Assembly (NCBI RefSeq): GCF_900188115.1
Contig: NZ_FZNW01000005.1
Coordinates: 124,001-188,000, forward strand
From: Haloechinothrix alba
GTDB lineage: Bacteria > Actinomycetota > Actinomycetes > Mycobacteriales > Pseudonocardiaceae
Length of the DNA stretch: 64,000 bases
Direction: 5' to 3'
This document shows, piece after piece, positions 42,372-50,731 of this stretch (position 1 is the first letter of the stretch; every line of letters begins with the position of its first letter). The notes beneath the pieces were generated by a model. The model ran no database searches, was not told where the DNA came from, and worked only from the letters and a program-made list of their open reading frames with translations. Position numbers and translations under genes: made by a program.

Positions 42372-42377
42372 ATATCC

Positions 42378-42794
42378 CTAGCTGAGGGAGAACAGCGGAC
42401 CCGTTACGGTCAGGCCGAGATCGTCGACGTAGGCGAAGAATGCGAACAGCATCAGCGCCGCACCCGCCAATCCGACGTTCTTCATGAAGTGGGTCATCTC
42501 GCCCTGACGTGCCTGCTCGTCCGTCTCCTTCCAGAACGTGTGCATGAGCGCTGCCGAGAGCACCACATGGATGAGCAGCAGCAGGGCACCCAGGTCGGCC
42601 CAGATACCGAGCAGCACCGACAGGCCACCGATGATGATCACAATGCCGGAGACCACCACAGCCACCTTCGGCAGCGGCACTCCTCGGGACTGCGCGTAAC
42701 CGGCCATACCGTTGACCTGCATGAGGTGATTGACCCCGGAACCGACGAACAGAATCGCGAACAGTATGCGACCGATGAGGACAACGACTTCCAT
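42378..42794 (-). CDS. DoxX family membrane protein
   Basis: 138 residues, four spans: IGRILFAILFVGSGVNHLMQ at the N-terminus (the DoxX opening), VAVVVSGIVIIIGGLSVLLG, LGALLLLIHVVLSAALMHTFW and VGLAGAALMLFAFFAYV. ATG 42794 is preceded by GAGGAGGTTCC. DoxX-like proteins are linked to thiol and oxidative stress in mycobacteria (with SodA/SseA), which fits the adjacent TlpA-CcdA pair, though they are on opposite strands. Confidence 0.85.
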   Translation of the reverse strand: MEVVVLIGRILFAILFVGSGVNHLMQVNGMAGYAQSRGVPLPKVAVVVSGIVIIIGGLSVLLGIWADLGALLLLIHVVLSAALMHTFWKETDEQARQGEMTHFMKNVGLAGAALMLFAFFAYVDDLGLTVTGPLFSLS

Positions 42795-43091
42795 CAGGAA
42801 CCTCCTCGTCATTACGGATCGTCCACCTGCGACGACGCCGATACACCCATGATGGACCTCGAACGGTCCGATGAAAAGGACGATTCGCTCGACCGGTCAC
42901 ACGACGCTCGTCCCGTACTCGCGGTGCGGCCGCATCCGGGCAGCACGCTGTCCCGTGCCGTGCCCGAAGCCGGTGCGCAGCCACCCCTGCGCACCAGCGA
43001 CTATCCGATGTGCTCCGCGCCGCCGGGACGAGGGGCCGGGCGGACCGACGAGCGCCGGGGGCCGTGCGGGCAGCCACCGGCCCGACCCTTG

Positions 43092-43371
43092 TCAGGACCA
43101 GGGGTAGAAACCCTGTCCGGCCTTGCGCCCCAGCTCACCACGGTCGACCCTGACCCGCGGCAGCCGGGCGGGGAGAACCGGCCGCCGAGCGTGCCACCGA
43201 GGTACCCGGCCACCGCCGGCCGCGCATCGAGACCGACCTGGTCGGTGGAGCGCAGCGGCCCCATCGGATGCCGGCACGCGGATATATCGCCGTGTCGATG
43301 GGCCGCGCGCCGACGACCCCGTCGGAGAGCATGCGGACAGCTCGGCGATGAACAGTGAGCTGGTGTTGCCG
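43092..43371 (-). pseudogene. 3-hydroxyacyl-CoA dehydrogenase C-terminal relic
   Basis: Minus-strand homology to the C-terminal domain of a FadB-type 3-hydroxyacyl-CoA dehydrogenase is split over frames: RMLSDGVVGARPIDTAIY, then PMGPLRSTDQVGLDARPAV with AGYLGGTLGGRFSPP, then RVRVDRGELGRKAGQGFYPW and a stop at 43092. At least two frameshifts are needed, and the NAD-binding N-terminal domain is absent. A clear degraded fragment immediately downstream of the next leftward gene. Confidence 0.75.
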
Positions 43372-43373
43372 GC

Positions 43374-44408
43374 TCACCGCGCGCCCGCCAGCATCCCGAG
43401 CACGGCCTCGGAGTGAAAGAACGGCTCCAGCCTGCGCCGGACCAGACCGGCCAGCTGCCCGTCCGCGTTCAGCGCCCCGACAACGGCCGGGGCGTAACGC
43501 TGCACCTCGGTGACCAGATCGTCCCTGCTCAGGCCGAGCTCGTCGAGAAGCTCCGTAACGGTGTAACCACCGTAGGTGTCGAAGAAGACGTCGACTCCGG
43601 CCGCGATCATGGTGCGGAAGTACTCGGTGTCGCGCAGGATCGCCCAGATCTCGCTGCCGATCCCGGCCAGCTCCAGGAGGTCCTCGCGGCTGAGATAGTC
43701 GCGCAACCCGCTGACCGTGTCCTCGGCGTGCAGGTCCCACACCTCCATCGCCGCTTCGTGCAACGGCGCCTCGTCGACGGTGTGCCGGATCGCGCCACTC
43801 ACCCGGCGCAGCGCGAGCTGGGTCCCCTTGCCCGCCATATCGCCGAGCAACTGATCGAGGTGACGCGACGTCGCACCGCGCACCTTGCTGGTCGCACGCT
43901 CACCGGCCGACAGCAGTGAAGCCACGCCAGGCACCCGCTCGGCGAGGTCGCGGTTCTGCTGCATCACATCGGCCACCAGCTTGGTGACGAACCAGGACGC
44001 CACCGTGGCCACCACCGGACTGTCACCGAGCCGTCGCAGGATCTCCTCGTGCAGGGAACGCATCCCGAGAACCTTGGTCACCAGCGCTTCCACGTGTTCC
44101 CGCTCGACGACCTCGCCGAGCTGGTGCTCGTCGTTGGCGGCATGCCGGTAGACCGCGTCGGCGATGCCGGTGACCATGGGGTCGATGACGGCGCTGCCTG
44201 CCGGCTTGTCCAGGATCGTGTTCGCAGTGGCCTTCACGCGTTCCCGGTCGACAAGGTGGCCGAGCGTGGTCGTCGCCGCGACACCGAGCAGGTCGTCCAC
44301 ATCTCTGGCAACGACCTCCGCGAGACGGTCGCCGGTGAGCTCGCCGAGGATGAACTCCACCTGCGCGTCGAGCAGCCGGTTGGCCAGCTCGGTGGGGTCG
44401 ACCGTCAT
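43374..44408 (-). CDS. Conserved hypothetical protein, helical
   Basis: 344 residues, no named family recognised. Predicted mostly alpha-helical. The first half has repeated motifs of the form LLDAQVEFILGELTG..VARDVDDLLG and HQLGEVVEREHVEALVTKVLG. The second half has LRDYLSREDLLELAGIGSEIW and AAGVDVFFDTYGGYTVTELLD. No signal peptide. One mid-protein segment, VATVASWFVTKLVADVM, is moderately hydrophobic. ATG 44408 with AAAGAGGCGCC before it was chosen; a longer frame adds 75 arginine-rich residues without homology. Similar proteins occur in other actinomycetes by impression. Confidence 0.7.
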   Translation of the reverse strand: MTVDPTELANRLLDAQVEFILGELTGDRLAEVVARDVDDLLGVAATTTLGHLVDRERVKATANTILDKPAGSAVIDPMVTGIADAVYRHAANDEHQLGEVVEREHVEALVTKVLGMRSLHEEILRRLGDSPVVATVASWFVTKLVADVMQQNRDLAERVPGVASLLSAGERATSKVRGATSRHLDQLLGDMAGKGTQLALRRVSGAIRHTVDEAPLHEAAMEVWDLHAEDTVSGLRDYLSREDLLELAGIGSEIWAILRDTEYFRTMIAAGVDVFFDTYGGYTVTELLDELGLSRDDLVTEVQRYAPAVVGALNADGQLAGLVRRRLEPFFHSEAVLGMLAGAR

Positions 44409-44667
44409 GGCGCCTCTTTCCTGTCGGGGTAACGGCCCGCGGCATCGCCTCCCGCGGCCGCACGGCTGGTGCCAGCGTATGCCCGGAGCGGGCACGCGGA
44501 CGAACGGGATGCGCGCCTCACATCCTTCCAATGCCCCCGGCCGTACGGCGTGCCGTCCGGACGGCACGGTCCCCGTCACCGCCCGCCGGCCACGCCTGGT
44601 CGCCACGGGCCCGGCGTGGCTGAGACGGGGCACACAGCGTGTTGACTTCTACCATACTTTAAGTTGG

Positions 44668-45147
44668 ATGCTGAGCGTCATGACACAGACATACGCAGCA
44701 CAGCAGAGCACAGCATCCATACCCACTCGCCTCACCCACCGGATCAACTGGTGGCAGGCGATCACCGCCGGCGTCGTACTGTCCGGACTGGTCAACCTGG
44801 CGCTGTACCTCATCGGGCATCTGGCGGGAGCCACGTTCCTCGTTGCCGCCGAGTCCGGCTCGGACGAGGTTACGGCGGGGATGATCCTGTTCTTCTCCAC
44901 GGTCCCGCTGGCCGTCGGTACTGCCCTGGCAGTGCTCCTGGCCAACTGGTGGACGTGGGTACTCCGGCTCGCCCAGGTCATCGGTGCGGCACTCGCGCTG
45001 GCGACGATCGCGGGCATATTCGCGGCGGAAGCCGGTACCGGCACCGCCATCTCGCTCACCGTCATGCACGTCGTCGTCGCCGTCGCCGTGGTACTCATCC
45101 TCGAGGTGGTTCGCGGGACACACCGGCACAACCGGCGTGCTGAATGA
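44668..45147 (+). CDS. DUF6069-like small membrane protein
   Basis: 159 residues (147 from the second ATG 44680). Four spans: INWWQAITAGVVLSGLVNLA with LYLIGHLAGATFLV, GMILFFSTVPLAVGTALAVL, LAQVIGAALALATIAGIFAA and LTVMHVVVAVAVVLILEVV. The arrangement matches the DUF6069 family, function unknown. No Shine-Dalgarno at either ATG, so the message may be leaderless. The stop TGA is inside a family-A repeat. Convergent with pirin. Confidence 0.72.
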   Translation: MLSVMTQTYAAQQSTASIPTRLTHRINWWQAITAGVVLSGLVNLALYLIGHLAGATFLVAAESGSDEVTAGMILFFSTVPLAVGTALAVLLANWWTWVLRLAQVIGAALALATIAGIFAAEAGTGTAISLTVMHVVVAVAVVLILEVVRGTHRHNRRAE

Positions 45148-45159
45148 CGCTTTCAGTCC
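45141..45159 (+). repeat. Repeat family A, single unit
   Basis: TGAATGACGCTTTCAGTCC, a solitary direct copy 30 bp before the paired copies. It includes the stop codon (GAA-TGA) of the DUF6069-like gene. Confidence 0.8.
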
Positions 45160-45170
45160 ATACGGGTGGT

Positions 45171-45215
45171 TGAATGACGCTTTCAGTCCCGCTCATGGAC
45201 TGAAAGCGTCATTCA
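45171..45215. repeat. Repeat family A, hairpin copy 2
   Basis: 19-bp arms, TGAATGACGCTTTCAGTCC at 45171-45189 and its complement at 45197-45215, with a 7-nt loop. The right arm supplies the stop codon of the pirin gene (complement of TCA at 45213-45215). Confidence 0.85.
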
Positions 45216-46187
45216 GCCTGGATTGCCACGCGGTTTGAGCCGGGTCCCGGGCAGCGGAGGCACCGGCAGCCGGGGAGTGCTGCCCGAATACCCCTCCACA
45301 CGGCCGAACCGCTCGGACTCCTGCTCCCACTCCTCGGCGAAACGGACGATCTCCTCGTGACTGCGGCCGACGAAGTTCCACCACATGACGATCTCCGTAC
45401 CGAACGGCTCCCCACCGAGCAGGATGGCCCTGGCCGGCTCCGTGGTCCGGTTGGTGACCGTGACCGAACGCGTGCCGGTGCCGAGACAGGCGAGGTCCCC
45501 GGCGTCGAGCTCCGTGCCCTCGACGGTGACAGCGCCCGTACAGGCGAGGACCCCGTGTTCGAAAGCGGCGTCGACATCCAGCGTCAGCTCGGCCGACGGG
45601 GCCAGCAGCAGCTCCGCACCCAGCAGCGGGGAGAAGGCACGCGCCGGTGAGGACACCCCGGCCAGCTCGCCGAGAAACACCCGCACCGTGGCCCCGTCGA
45701 GCTCGACCGGTTCGGGGACGTGATGCTGGAAGTCCCGCGGAGCATCGCGGTGCTCGTCGGGCAGGGCCACCCACAGCTGCACCCCGTGCAGGACGGGGCC
45801 GCCCCGCGTAGCCACCTCCGAGTGACAGATACCTCGGCCACCGGTCATCAGGTTCAACTCGCCGGGTCGCACCAGCGCGCGCACACCCGAGCTGTCCCGA
45901 TGCTCGATCTCGCCCGCGAACAGCCAGGTGACGGTTTGCAGCCCGGTGTGCGGGTGCGGTGGCACGTCGACCCCGCCCGTCTCGGCGATCTCATCGGGTC
46001 CGAACTGGTCGGCGAAGCACCACGGGCCGACCATCGAGCGAGCACGCTGCGGCAACGTACGGCGCACGCGCATCGCACGCTGTCCGCCCAGCGGGACCGA
46101 CCGCGCGCCGAGCACCTCCACCCTGGCAGGCGAGGCCACCCGCGTACGGCACGCCAGCTCCACAGGGTCGGTCTCGGTATTGCTCAT
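45213..46187 (-). CDS. Pirin family protein
   Basis: 324 residues, bicupin. The N-terminal cupin has the pirin metal site: VPPHPHTGLQTVTWLFAGEI (two His) and GRGICHSEVATRGG (His and Glu). The second cupin has GVLACTGAVTVEGTELDAGD without metal ligands. LLGGEPFGTEIVMWWNFVGR is the pirin-C signature. Pirins include quercetin dioxygenases and regulators; role here unknown. ATG 46187 follows a weak purine stretch. The last residues (RGNPG) and the stop abut a family-A hairpin. Confidence 0.9.
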   Translation of the reverse strand: MSNTETDPVELACRTRVASPARVEVLGARSVPLGGQRAMRVRRTLPQRARSMVGPWCFADQFGPDEIAETGGVDVPPHPHTGLQTVTWLFAGEIEHRDSSGVRALVRPGELNLMTGGRGICHSEVATRGGPVLHGVQLWVALPDEHRDAPRDFQHHVPEPVELDGATVRVFLGELAGVSSPARAFSPLLGAELLLAPSAELTLDVDAAFEHGVLACTGAVTVEGTELDAGDLACLGTGTRSVTVTNRTTEPARAILLGGEPFGTEIVMWWNFVGRSHEEIVRFAEEWEQESERFGRVEGYSGSTPRLPVPPLPGTRLKPRGNPG

Positions 46188-46261
46188 CGGCTCACCATCA
46201 CGCTCCGATCGTATCGGCCCCCGGCGGCGCCCGCGCGCCTGACGGAAGAATTAAACGCATG

Positions 46262-46290
46262 TTGACTTATTTCCTGTCGGGGGCTAACAT
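46262..46290 (+). promoter_or_regulatory. Sigma-70-type promoter for the second MMPL gene
   Basis: -35 TTGACT (46262-46267), 17-bp spacer, -10 TAACAT (46285-46290), 42 bp ahead of the ATG. A downstream GGTCAACCGACC (46300-46311), GGTC/GACC symmetric, could bind the linked TetR protein. Confidence 0.55.
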
Positions 46291-46331
46291 CGCTACCCGG
46301 TCAACCGACCAGTCGACGGGAGCGAGCGCCG

Positions 46332-48677
46332 ATGCGGACACTTCTCAGCCGGCTCGATGCGGCAGGCACTCGTTATCCCCGTCGGGTGCTCATGTCGCTC
46401 GTCGTGGCCACGCTCGGCTTCGCGGTGCTGGCATCCACCAACGAGTTCGAAGTCGACATCACCCAGCTGGGGCGCGACGACGCGGAGGCCGCACAGGCCC
46501 TGGACCGCGTCCAGGAGGACTTCGTCGACCCCTCGGCCACCGTGCAGGTGATCCTGGATGCGGGCCCCGGCGCGAACGTCCTCACCACAGCTGGGTTCGA
46601 CGCCGCGGCGCACGCCGAGGACATCGCCGTCGACGCCCTCGGCCCCGACGCCCGCGACGGTGACCACGGCGGAACGCACGTGACCTCCCTCGGGACCGCG
46701 TTGCGGGAGCAGGGGGTGGATCCGGCCGCGGCCGGCGAGGACAGGCTCGGCGCCTCCGCAGCCGAGCTGATCACCTCGAACCCGCGCATGGCGGCCCTGG
46801 TCTCCGACGACGTCGATCTCGAGGACGGCAGTGCCCGCGCCATGGTGCTCGTGCTCGGACTCGACCCGGGGCTGTCCAAACCCGAACGCATCGAGGCAGG
46901 CGAGCGGGTACAGGCGGCATTCGAGGACGGCGACCCTGCCGCGCTCGGCGACATGCGCGTCACCGTCTTCAGCCTCGGGCTGTTCGACTCCGGGATGCTC
47001 GACGCTGTGCAGTCCGAGGCACCGATGCTGTTCGCGATCGCGCTGCTCGTGGTGCTGGCCGTGCTGGCGCTGATGTACCGGTCGGTGTTCGATGTGCTCG
47101 TCGGGTTCGCCGGGCTACTGTGCACTGTGGTGTGGACGTTCGGGATCGCCGCGTTGCTCGGCCCCGCACATCTTGGCTGGACCGGACCACTGACCCAGCT
47201 GGCCATCGTCGTGCCCGTACTGCTGGTCGGCCTGGGAATCGACTACTCGGTACACCTCACGGCCCGTTACCGGGAGCAGCTCGCGGCGGGTGCGAACCCC
47301 GCCGATGCGGCCGGTCGCGCCCTCCACACCGTCGGCATCGCGCTCATTCTGGCCACAGTGGCCACCGCGGCCGGCTTCGCGACCACGGCGACCGCTCCGG
47401 TACCCATGATCGCCGATTTCGGCGTCTTCGTCGCGGTCGGCGTGCTCTGCGCGTTCGCGATCATGACACTGCTCGTCCCTGCCGCGCGCGTGCTGCGAGA
47501 CCGTGACGGAGCCCGGCAGCCGGGCAGGGTGCGGGAGATCGGGTTGGGGCGCCTCGTCGGTGCACCCGTCGCGCTGGCGCGGCGGGCACCGGCGCTGGGC
47601 CTCGCGGTGGCCACCCTGCTGACACTCGGATCCGTGCTGGCCGCCACGGATCTGGATACGGAGTTCGACAGGGACGACTTCGTCCCCACCGGCTCGGATA
47701 TCGAAGCGACGCTGACCCACCAGAAGGAGCTCTTCGGCTCCGGTGTCACCGAGTCGACCTACGCGGTCGTCGACGGCGACTTCACCGACCCGGATCTCAC
47801 GGCGGCCATCCGGCAGGCGCACGGCGCCCTCGCCGACGTGCCGGACGTGCGCACCGTTGGCGGTGCGCCGCAGGCGACATCGATCGTCTCGCTCGCGGCA
47901 CGTACCGGTGCGGACGTCACCGGTGGAGGAGACCTCGCTGCGGTCTACGACCGGCTTCGCGGAACCGTCGGCGAGCAACAGGTCGGACAGTTCCTCTCCG
48001 CGGACGACCGCGCCGGACTCGTGCACATCCGCACGACCGCGGGCGACTCCGGAGCCGAACGGCTGCGCGCGGAGATCGAGAACGCGTTCACCCCGGTGGC
48101 CGACGCCGGGGCGAGCGTCGCCGTCACCAGCGAGCCCATCATCATCAACGGCATGAACGACGACCTCGGCCGGTTCCAGGCCCGGGCCATCGTGCTGACC
48201 CTGTCCGTGGTGCTGGGACTGCTGGTCGCGTACTACACGGCGGCGTACCGCAGGCCGGTACTCGGTGTCATCGCGATGACCCCCGCGGTGGCAGGCGCCT
48301 CGTGGATCCTCGGCACGATGTGGCTGCTCGGCATCAGCTTCAACGCGCTGACGGCCACGCTCACCGCGATCGCGATCGGCATCGGTGTCCCGTACGGGGT
48401 GCACGTCGTGAACCGGTTCACCGAGGACCGAGGTTCCGCGCCCGCAGGGGACGCGATCGCGAGGACACTGCGCAACACCGGCGGCGCGCTGGTGGGCTCG
48501 GCCGTGACCACCCTCGGGGCGCTTGTCGTCCTGTCGTTGTCGAACCTGCCGCCTATCCAGTCCCTCGGCGTGCTCGGTGGCGCGGCGATCGCGTTCGCGC
48601 TGCTCGCCGCCACGCTGGTCGCTCCGGGCATGCTGGTGCTGTGGGCGCGCAGCCATGACGGCAGCCGCCGCGGCTAG
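46332..48677 (+). CDS. MMPL/RND family permease (HAE3 type)
   Basis: 781 residues with twelve predicted spans and two large exterior loops. Conserved pairs: LVGLGIDYSVHLTARYREQL in the first half and AIAIGIGVPYGVHVVNRFTE in the second. The RND core helices carry Asp/Tyr in GIDYSVH; the second half has GVPYGVH instead. It resembles the hydrophobe/amphiphile efflux-3 group rather than MmpL lipid exporters, and has no fused ATPase, unlike the permease at 10-12.8 kb. A TetR gene follows after 12 bp, so the pair is probably one transcript. Confidence 0.87.
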   Translation: MRTLLSRLDAAGTRYPRRVLMSLVVATLGFAVLASTNEFEVDITQLGRDDAEAAQALDRVQEDFVDPSATVQVILDAGPGANVLTTAGFDAAAHAEDIAVDALGPDARDGDHGGTHVTSLGTALREQGVDPAAAGEDRLGASAAELITSNPRMAALVSDDVDLEDGSARAMVLVLGLDPGLSKPERIEAGERVQAAFEDGDPAALGDMRVTVFSLGLFDSGMLDAVQSEAPMLFAIALLVVLAVLALMYRSVFDVLVGFAGLLCTVVWTFGIAALLGPAHLGWTGPLTQLAIVVPVLLVGLGIDYSVHLTARYREQLAAGANPADAAGRALHTVGIALILATVATAAGFATTATAPVPMIADFGVFVAVGVLCAFAIMTLLVPAARVLRDRDGARQPGRVREIGLGRLVGAPVALARRAPALGLAVATLLTLGSVLAATDLDTEFDRDDFVPTGSDIEATLTHQKELFGSGVTESTYAVVDGDFTDPDLTAAIRQAHGALADVPDVRTVGGAPQATSIVSLAARTGADVTGGGDLAAVYDRLRGTVGEQQVGQFLSADDRAGLVHIRTTAGDSGAERLRAEIENAFTPVADAGASVAVTSEPIIINGMNDDLGRFQARAIVLTLSVVLGLLVAYYTAAYRRPVLGVIAMTPAVAGASWILGTMWLLGISFNALTATLTAIAIGIGVPYGVHVVNRFTEDRGSAPAGDAIARTLRNTGGALVGSAVTTLGALVVLSLSNLPPIQSLGVLGGAAIAFALLAATLVAPGMLVLWARSHDGSRRG

Positions 48678-48689
48678 GATGGCTGCACC

Positions 48690-49286
48690 GTGACCGCACC
48701 ACACCAGCGGGGACGCTCGGGCAGGCGCCCGGGCAGTCCCGACACCCGCAGCCAGATCCTCGAGGCCGCTCGCACCGAGTTCGCCGAACGCGGCTACGAG
48801 AGCGGCTCGATGCGCGGCATCGCCACCAGGGCCGGTGTCAACGCGGCCCTGCTGCACCACTACTTCGGCAACAAGGAGCAGTTGTTCGTCGCGGCGGTGG
48901 AGCTGCCGTTCGATCCGGACGACGTCGCCGCCGCGATGGCCTCCGTCCCTCAGGAGCGCCGGGGTGAGCAGTTGGTGCGCACGTTCTTCGGCATATGGGA
49001 CGAGCCGAGCCGCAGGGAGCCGATGCTCGCGTTGCTGCGCTCCGCGATGGCACACGAGTCCGCAGCGGCACTGCTTCGCCAGTTCGGCACCCGCGTGATG
49101 GTGCCCCGCGTCACTCCATCAGTGCAGGGGCCGGATGCCGAGCTGCACGCCGAGGCCGCCGTCTCGCACCTGCTCGGGCTCGCACTGTTGCGTTACGTCC
49201 TCCAGGTCGAGCCGCTCGCCTCGACGCCGCTCGACGAGCTGGTGGCCCTGGCCGGACCGGTCGTGCAGCGCTACTTCGACGGCTGA
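48690..49286 (+). CDS. TetR family regulator
   Basis: 198 residues from GTG 48690. HTH: DTRSQILEAARTEFAERGYE then MRGIATRAGVNAALLHHYFGNKEQLF. The C-terminal region (LVRTFFGIWDEPSRREPMLALL, HLLGLALLRYVLQVEPLAS) matches the TetR_C_33/17-type domain seen next to efflux genes. Probably autoregulates the MMPL-tetR operon. Its 3' end overlaps the convergent alcohol dehydrogenase gene by 16 bp. Confidence 0.87.
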   Translation: MTAPHQRGRSGRRPGSPDTRSQILEAARTEFAERGYESGSMRGIATRAGVNAALLHHYFGNKEQLFVAAVELPFDPDDVAAAMASVPQERRGEQLVRTFFGIWDEPSRREPMLALLRSAMAHESAAALLRQFGTRVMVPRVTPSVQGPDAELHAEAAVSHLLGLALLRYVLQVEPLASTPLDELVALAGPVVQRYFDG

Positions 49287-50410
49287 GGCTCGAGCACGAC
49301 CTTCGAGTAGCCTTCCTCGCGCCGGTCGAAGCGGGCATAGGCCTCCGGGGCCTCGGCGAGCGGCATCCGCTTCGAGACCACGAAGCTCGGCCGCGCACGC
49401 CCCGCGACGATCAGGTCACGTAGCTGCCGGTTGTAGGCCTTGGCGTCGGCCTGGCCACTTCCCATCCGTAGGCCCTTCTCGAAGAAGCGGCCCATCTCGA
49501 TCAGCAGCCTGCCGTGCGCGGCTTCCTCGCTCGGCGCACCCGGGTCCTCGGGCAGGTACAGGCCCACAACGCCGATCGCACCCGTGGGGCGCACCGTAGC
49601 GATCAAATCGTTGAGCACGATCGCGGGTTGCTCCTGTCCACTGGAGACCGTCGCCTGGTAGCCAACCGCGTCGACGCCCTTGTCGACACCACCCTTGGTC
49701 CGCTCGACGATCTCGCCAGGAGCGTCCTGTGTGGAGAAGTCGACAGGGACGGCACCGACCTGCTCGGCCAACCGCAGCCGGTCGCCGACCTTGTCCACGG
49801 CGTAGACCTCGGAGGCACCGCGCAGGATCGCGGAGTACACGGCCATCAGGCCGACCGGCCCCGCGCCGTAGACCGCAACGGTCTCACCGGGAGAGACATC
49901 GGCCAGCTCCGTAGCGTGGTAGCCGGTCGGGAAAATGTCGGCGAGCATGGCGAAGTCGTCCTCGTGCTCGTCTCCCTGCGGCAGTGTCAGGCAGTTGAAG
50001 TCCGCGAACGGCACCCGAAGGTACTCAGCCTGCCCGCCGCGGTACGGCCCCATGCCTACGTAGCCGTACGCGCCACCCGCGCCGGGCGGGTTGACGGTAA
50101 GGCAGAATGCGGTGTCCCCCGCGAAACAGTTGCGGCAGAATCCGCAGGCCACGTTGAACGGCAGGCTCACCCGGTCACCGCGCCGCACACTCGTCACGCC
50201 GGATCCGGTGTCCTCGACGATGCCCATGTTCTCGTGACCGAACACGATCCCCGGTTCGGCGACCGTACGCCCCTCGTACATGTGCAGATCGGATCCGCAG
50301 ATCGCCGTGGAGGTGATCCGGACCAGCGCATCGGTCGGCTGTTCGAGCTCCGGATCCGGCACCTGCTCCACCCGCACATCATGGGCACCCTGGTACACGA
50401 CTGCCCGCAT
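49271..50410 (-). CDS. Zinc-dependent alcohol dehydrogenase, glutathione-independent formaldehyde dehydrogenase-like
   Basis: 379 residues of medium-chain dehydrogenase. Catalytic zinc: CGSDLHMYEGR and GHENMGIVE. Structural zinc: C-x2-C-x2-C-x7-C in CGFCRNCFAGDTAFC. Rossmann: VAVYGAGPVGLMAVYSAILRG. The long insertion after the structural zinc (NPPGAGGAYGYVGMGPYRGG) is characteristic of the formaldehyde dismutase/FdhA-like subgroup with tightly bound NAD. Likely aldehyde or alcohol detoxification. ATG 50410 is standard (MRAVVYQG). Confidence 0.88.
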   Translation of the reverse strand: MRAVVYQGAHDVRVEQVPDPELEQPTDALVRITSTAICGSDLHMYEGRTVAEPGIVFGHENMGIVEDTGSGVTSVRRGDRVSLPFNVACGFCRNCFAGDTAFCLTVNPPGAGGAYGYVGMGPYRGGQAEYLRVPFADFNCLTLPQGDEHEDDFAMLADIFPTGYHATELADVSPGETVAVYGAGPVGLMAVYSAILRGASEVYAVDKVGDRLRLAEQVGAVPVDFSTQDAPGEIVERTKGGVDKGVDAVGYQATVSSGQEQPAIVLNDLIATVRPTGAIGVVGLYLPEDPGAPSEEAAHGRLLIEMGRFFEKGLRMGSGQADAKAYNRQLRDLIVAGRARPSFVVSKRMPLAEAPEAYARFDRREEGYSKVVLEPQPSK

Positions 50411-50731
50411 ACTCGACTCCCTCGTCGGTTACAGGTCGGACACGACCCGGCTACCCGCCACAGCGGACCGGTACGCATCGTCCGGGGCCCGGCTGTGGGA
50501 CACACGGTTGCGTGACATCGCCGTGCGCGAGGCGCCCCGCGACAGGCACGAGCGCTGAGCGGCGCCGCCGCACAGCGGGGACGGTCGGCGCGTCGGCCTG
50601 CCAACCACTCCGTGGCCCCGCGTAGCCCCTCGAGCGCGAGCTCGTCACCACCATCGTGCCGGTGCGCGCGCACCCCGGCCGATCGCTCCCGGAACGCCGC
50701 CGACCCCGGCCCGGGGACAGCTGGTGCGCCG
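50411..50731. other. 321-bp stretch downstream of the second mhqO
   Basis: An ATG at 50735 overlaps the mhqO-like stop (ATGA) as in the first MhqO-MhqD pair, but the frame that follows (MTAHQLSPGRGRRR onward) shows no esterase or other recognisable motif. The expected second MhqD is absent. Probably decayed sequence. Confidence 0.4.
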
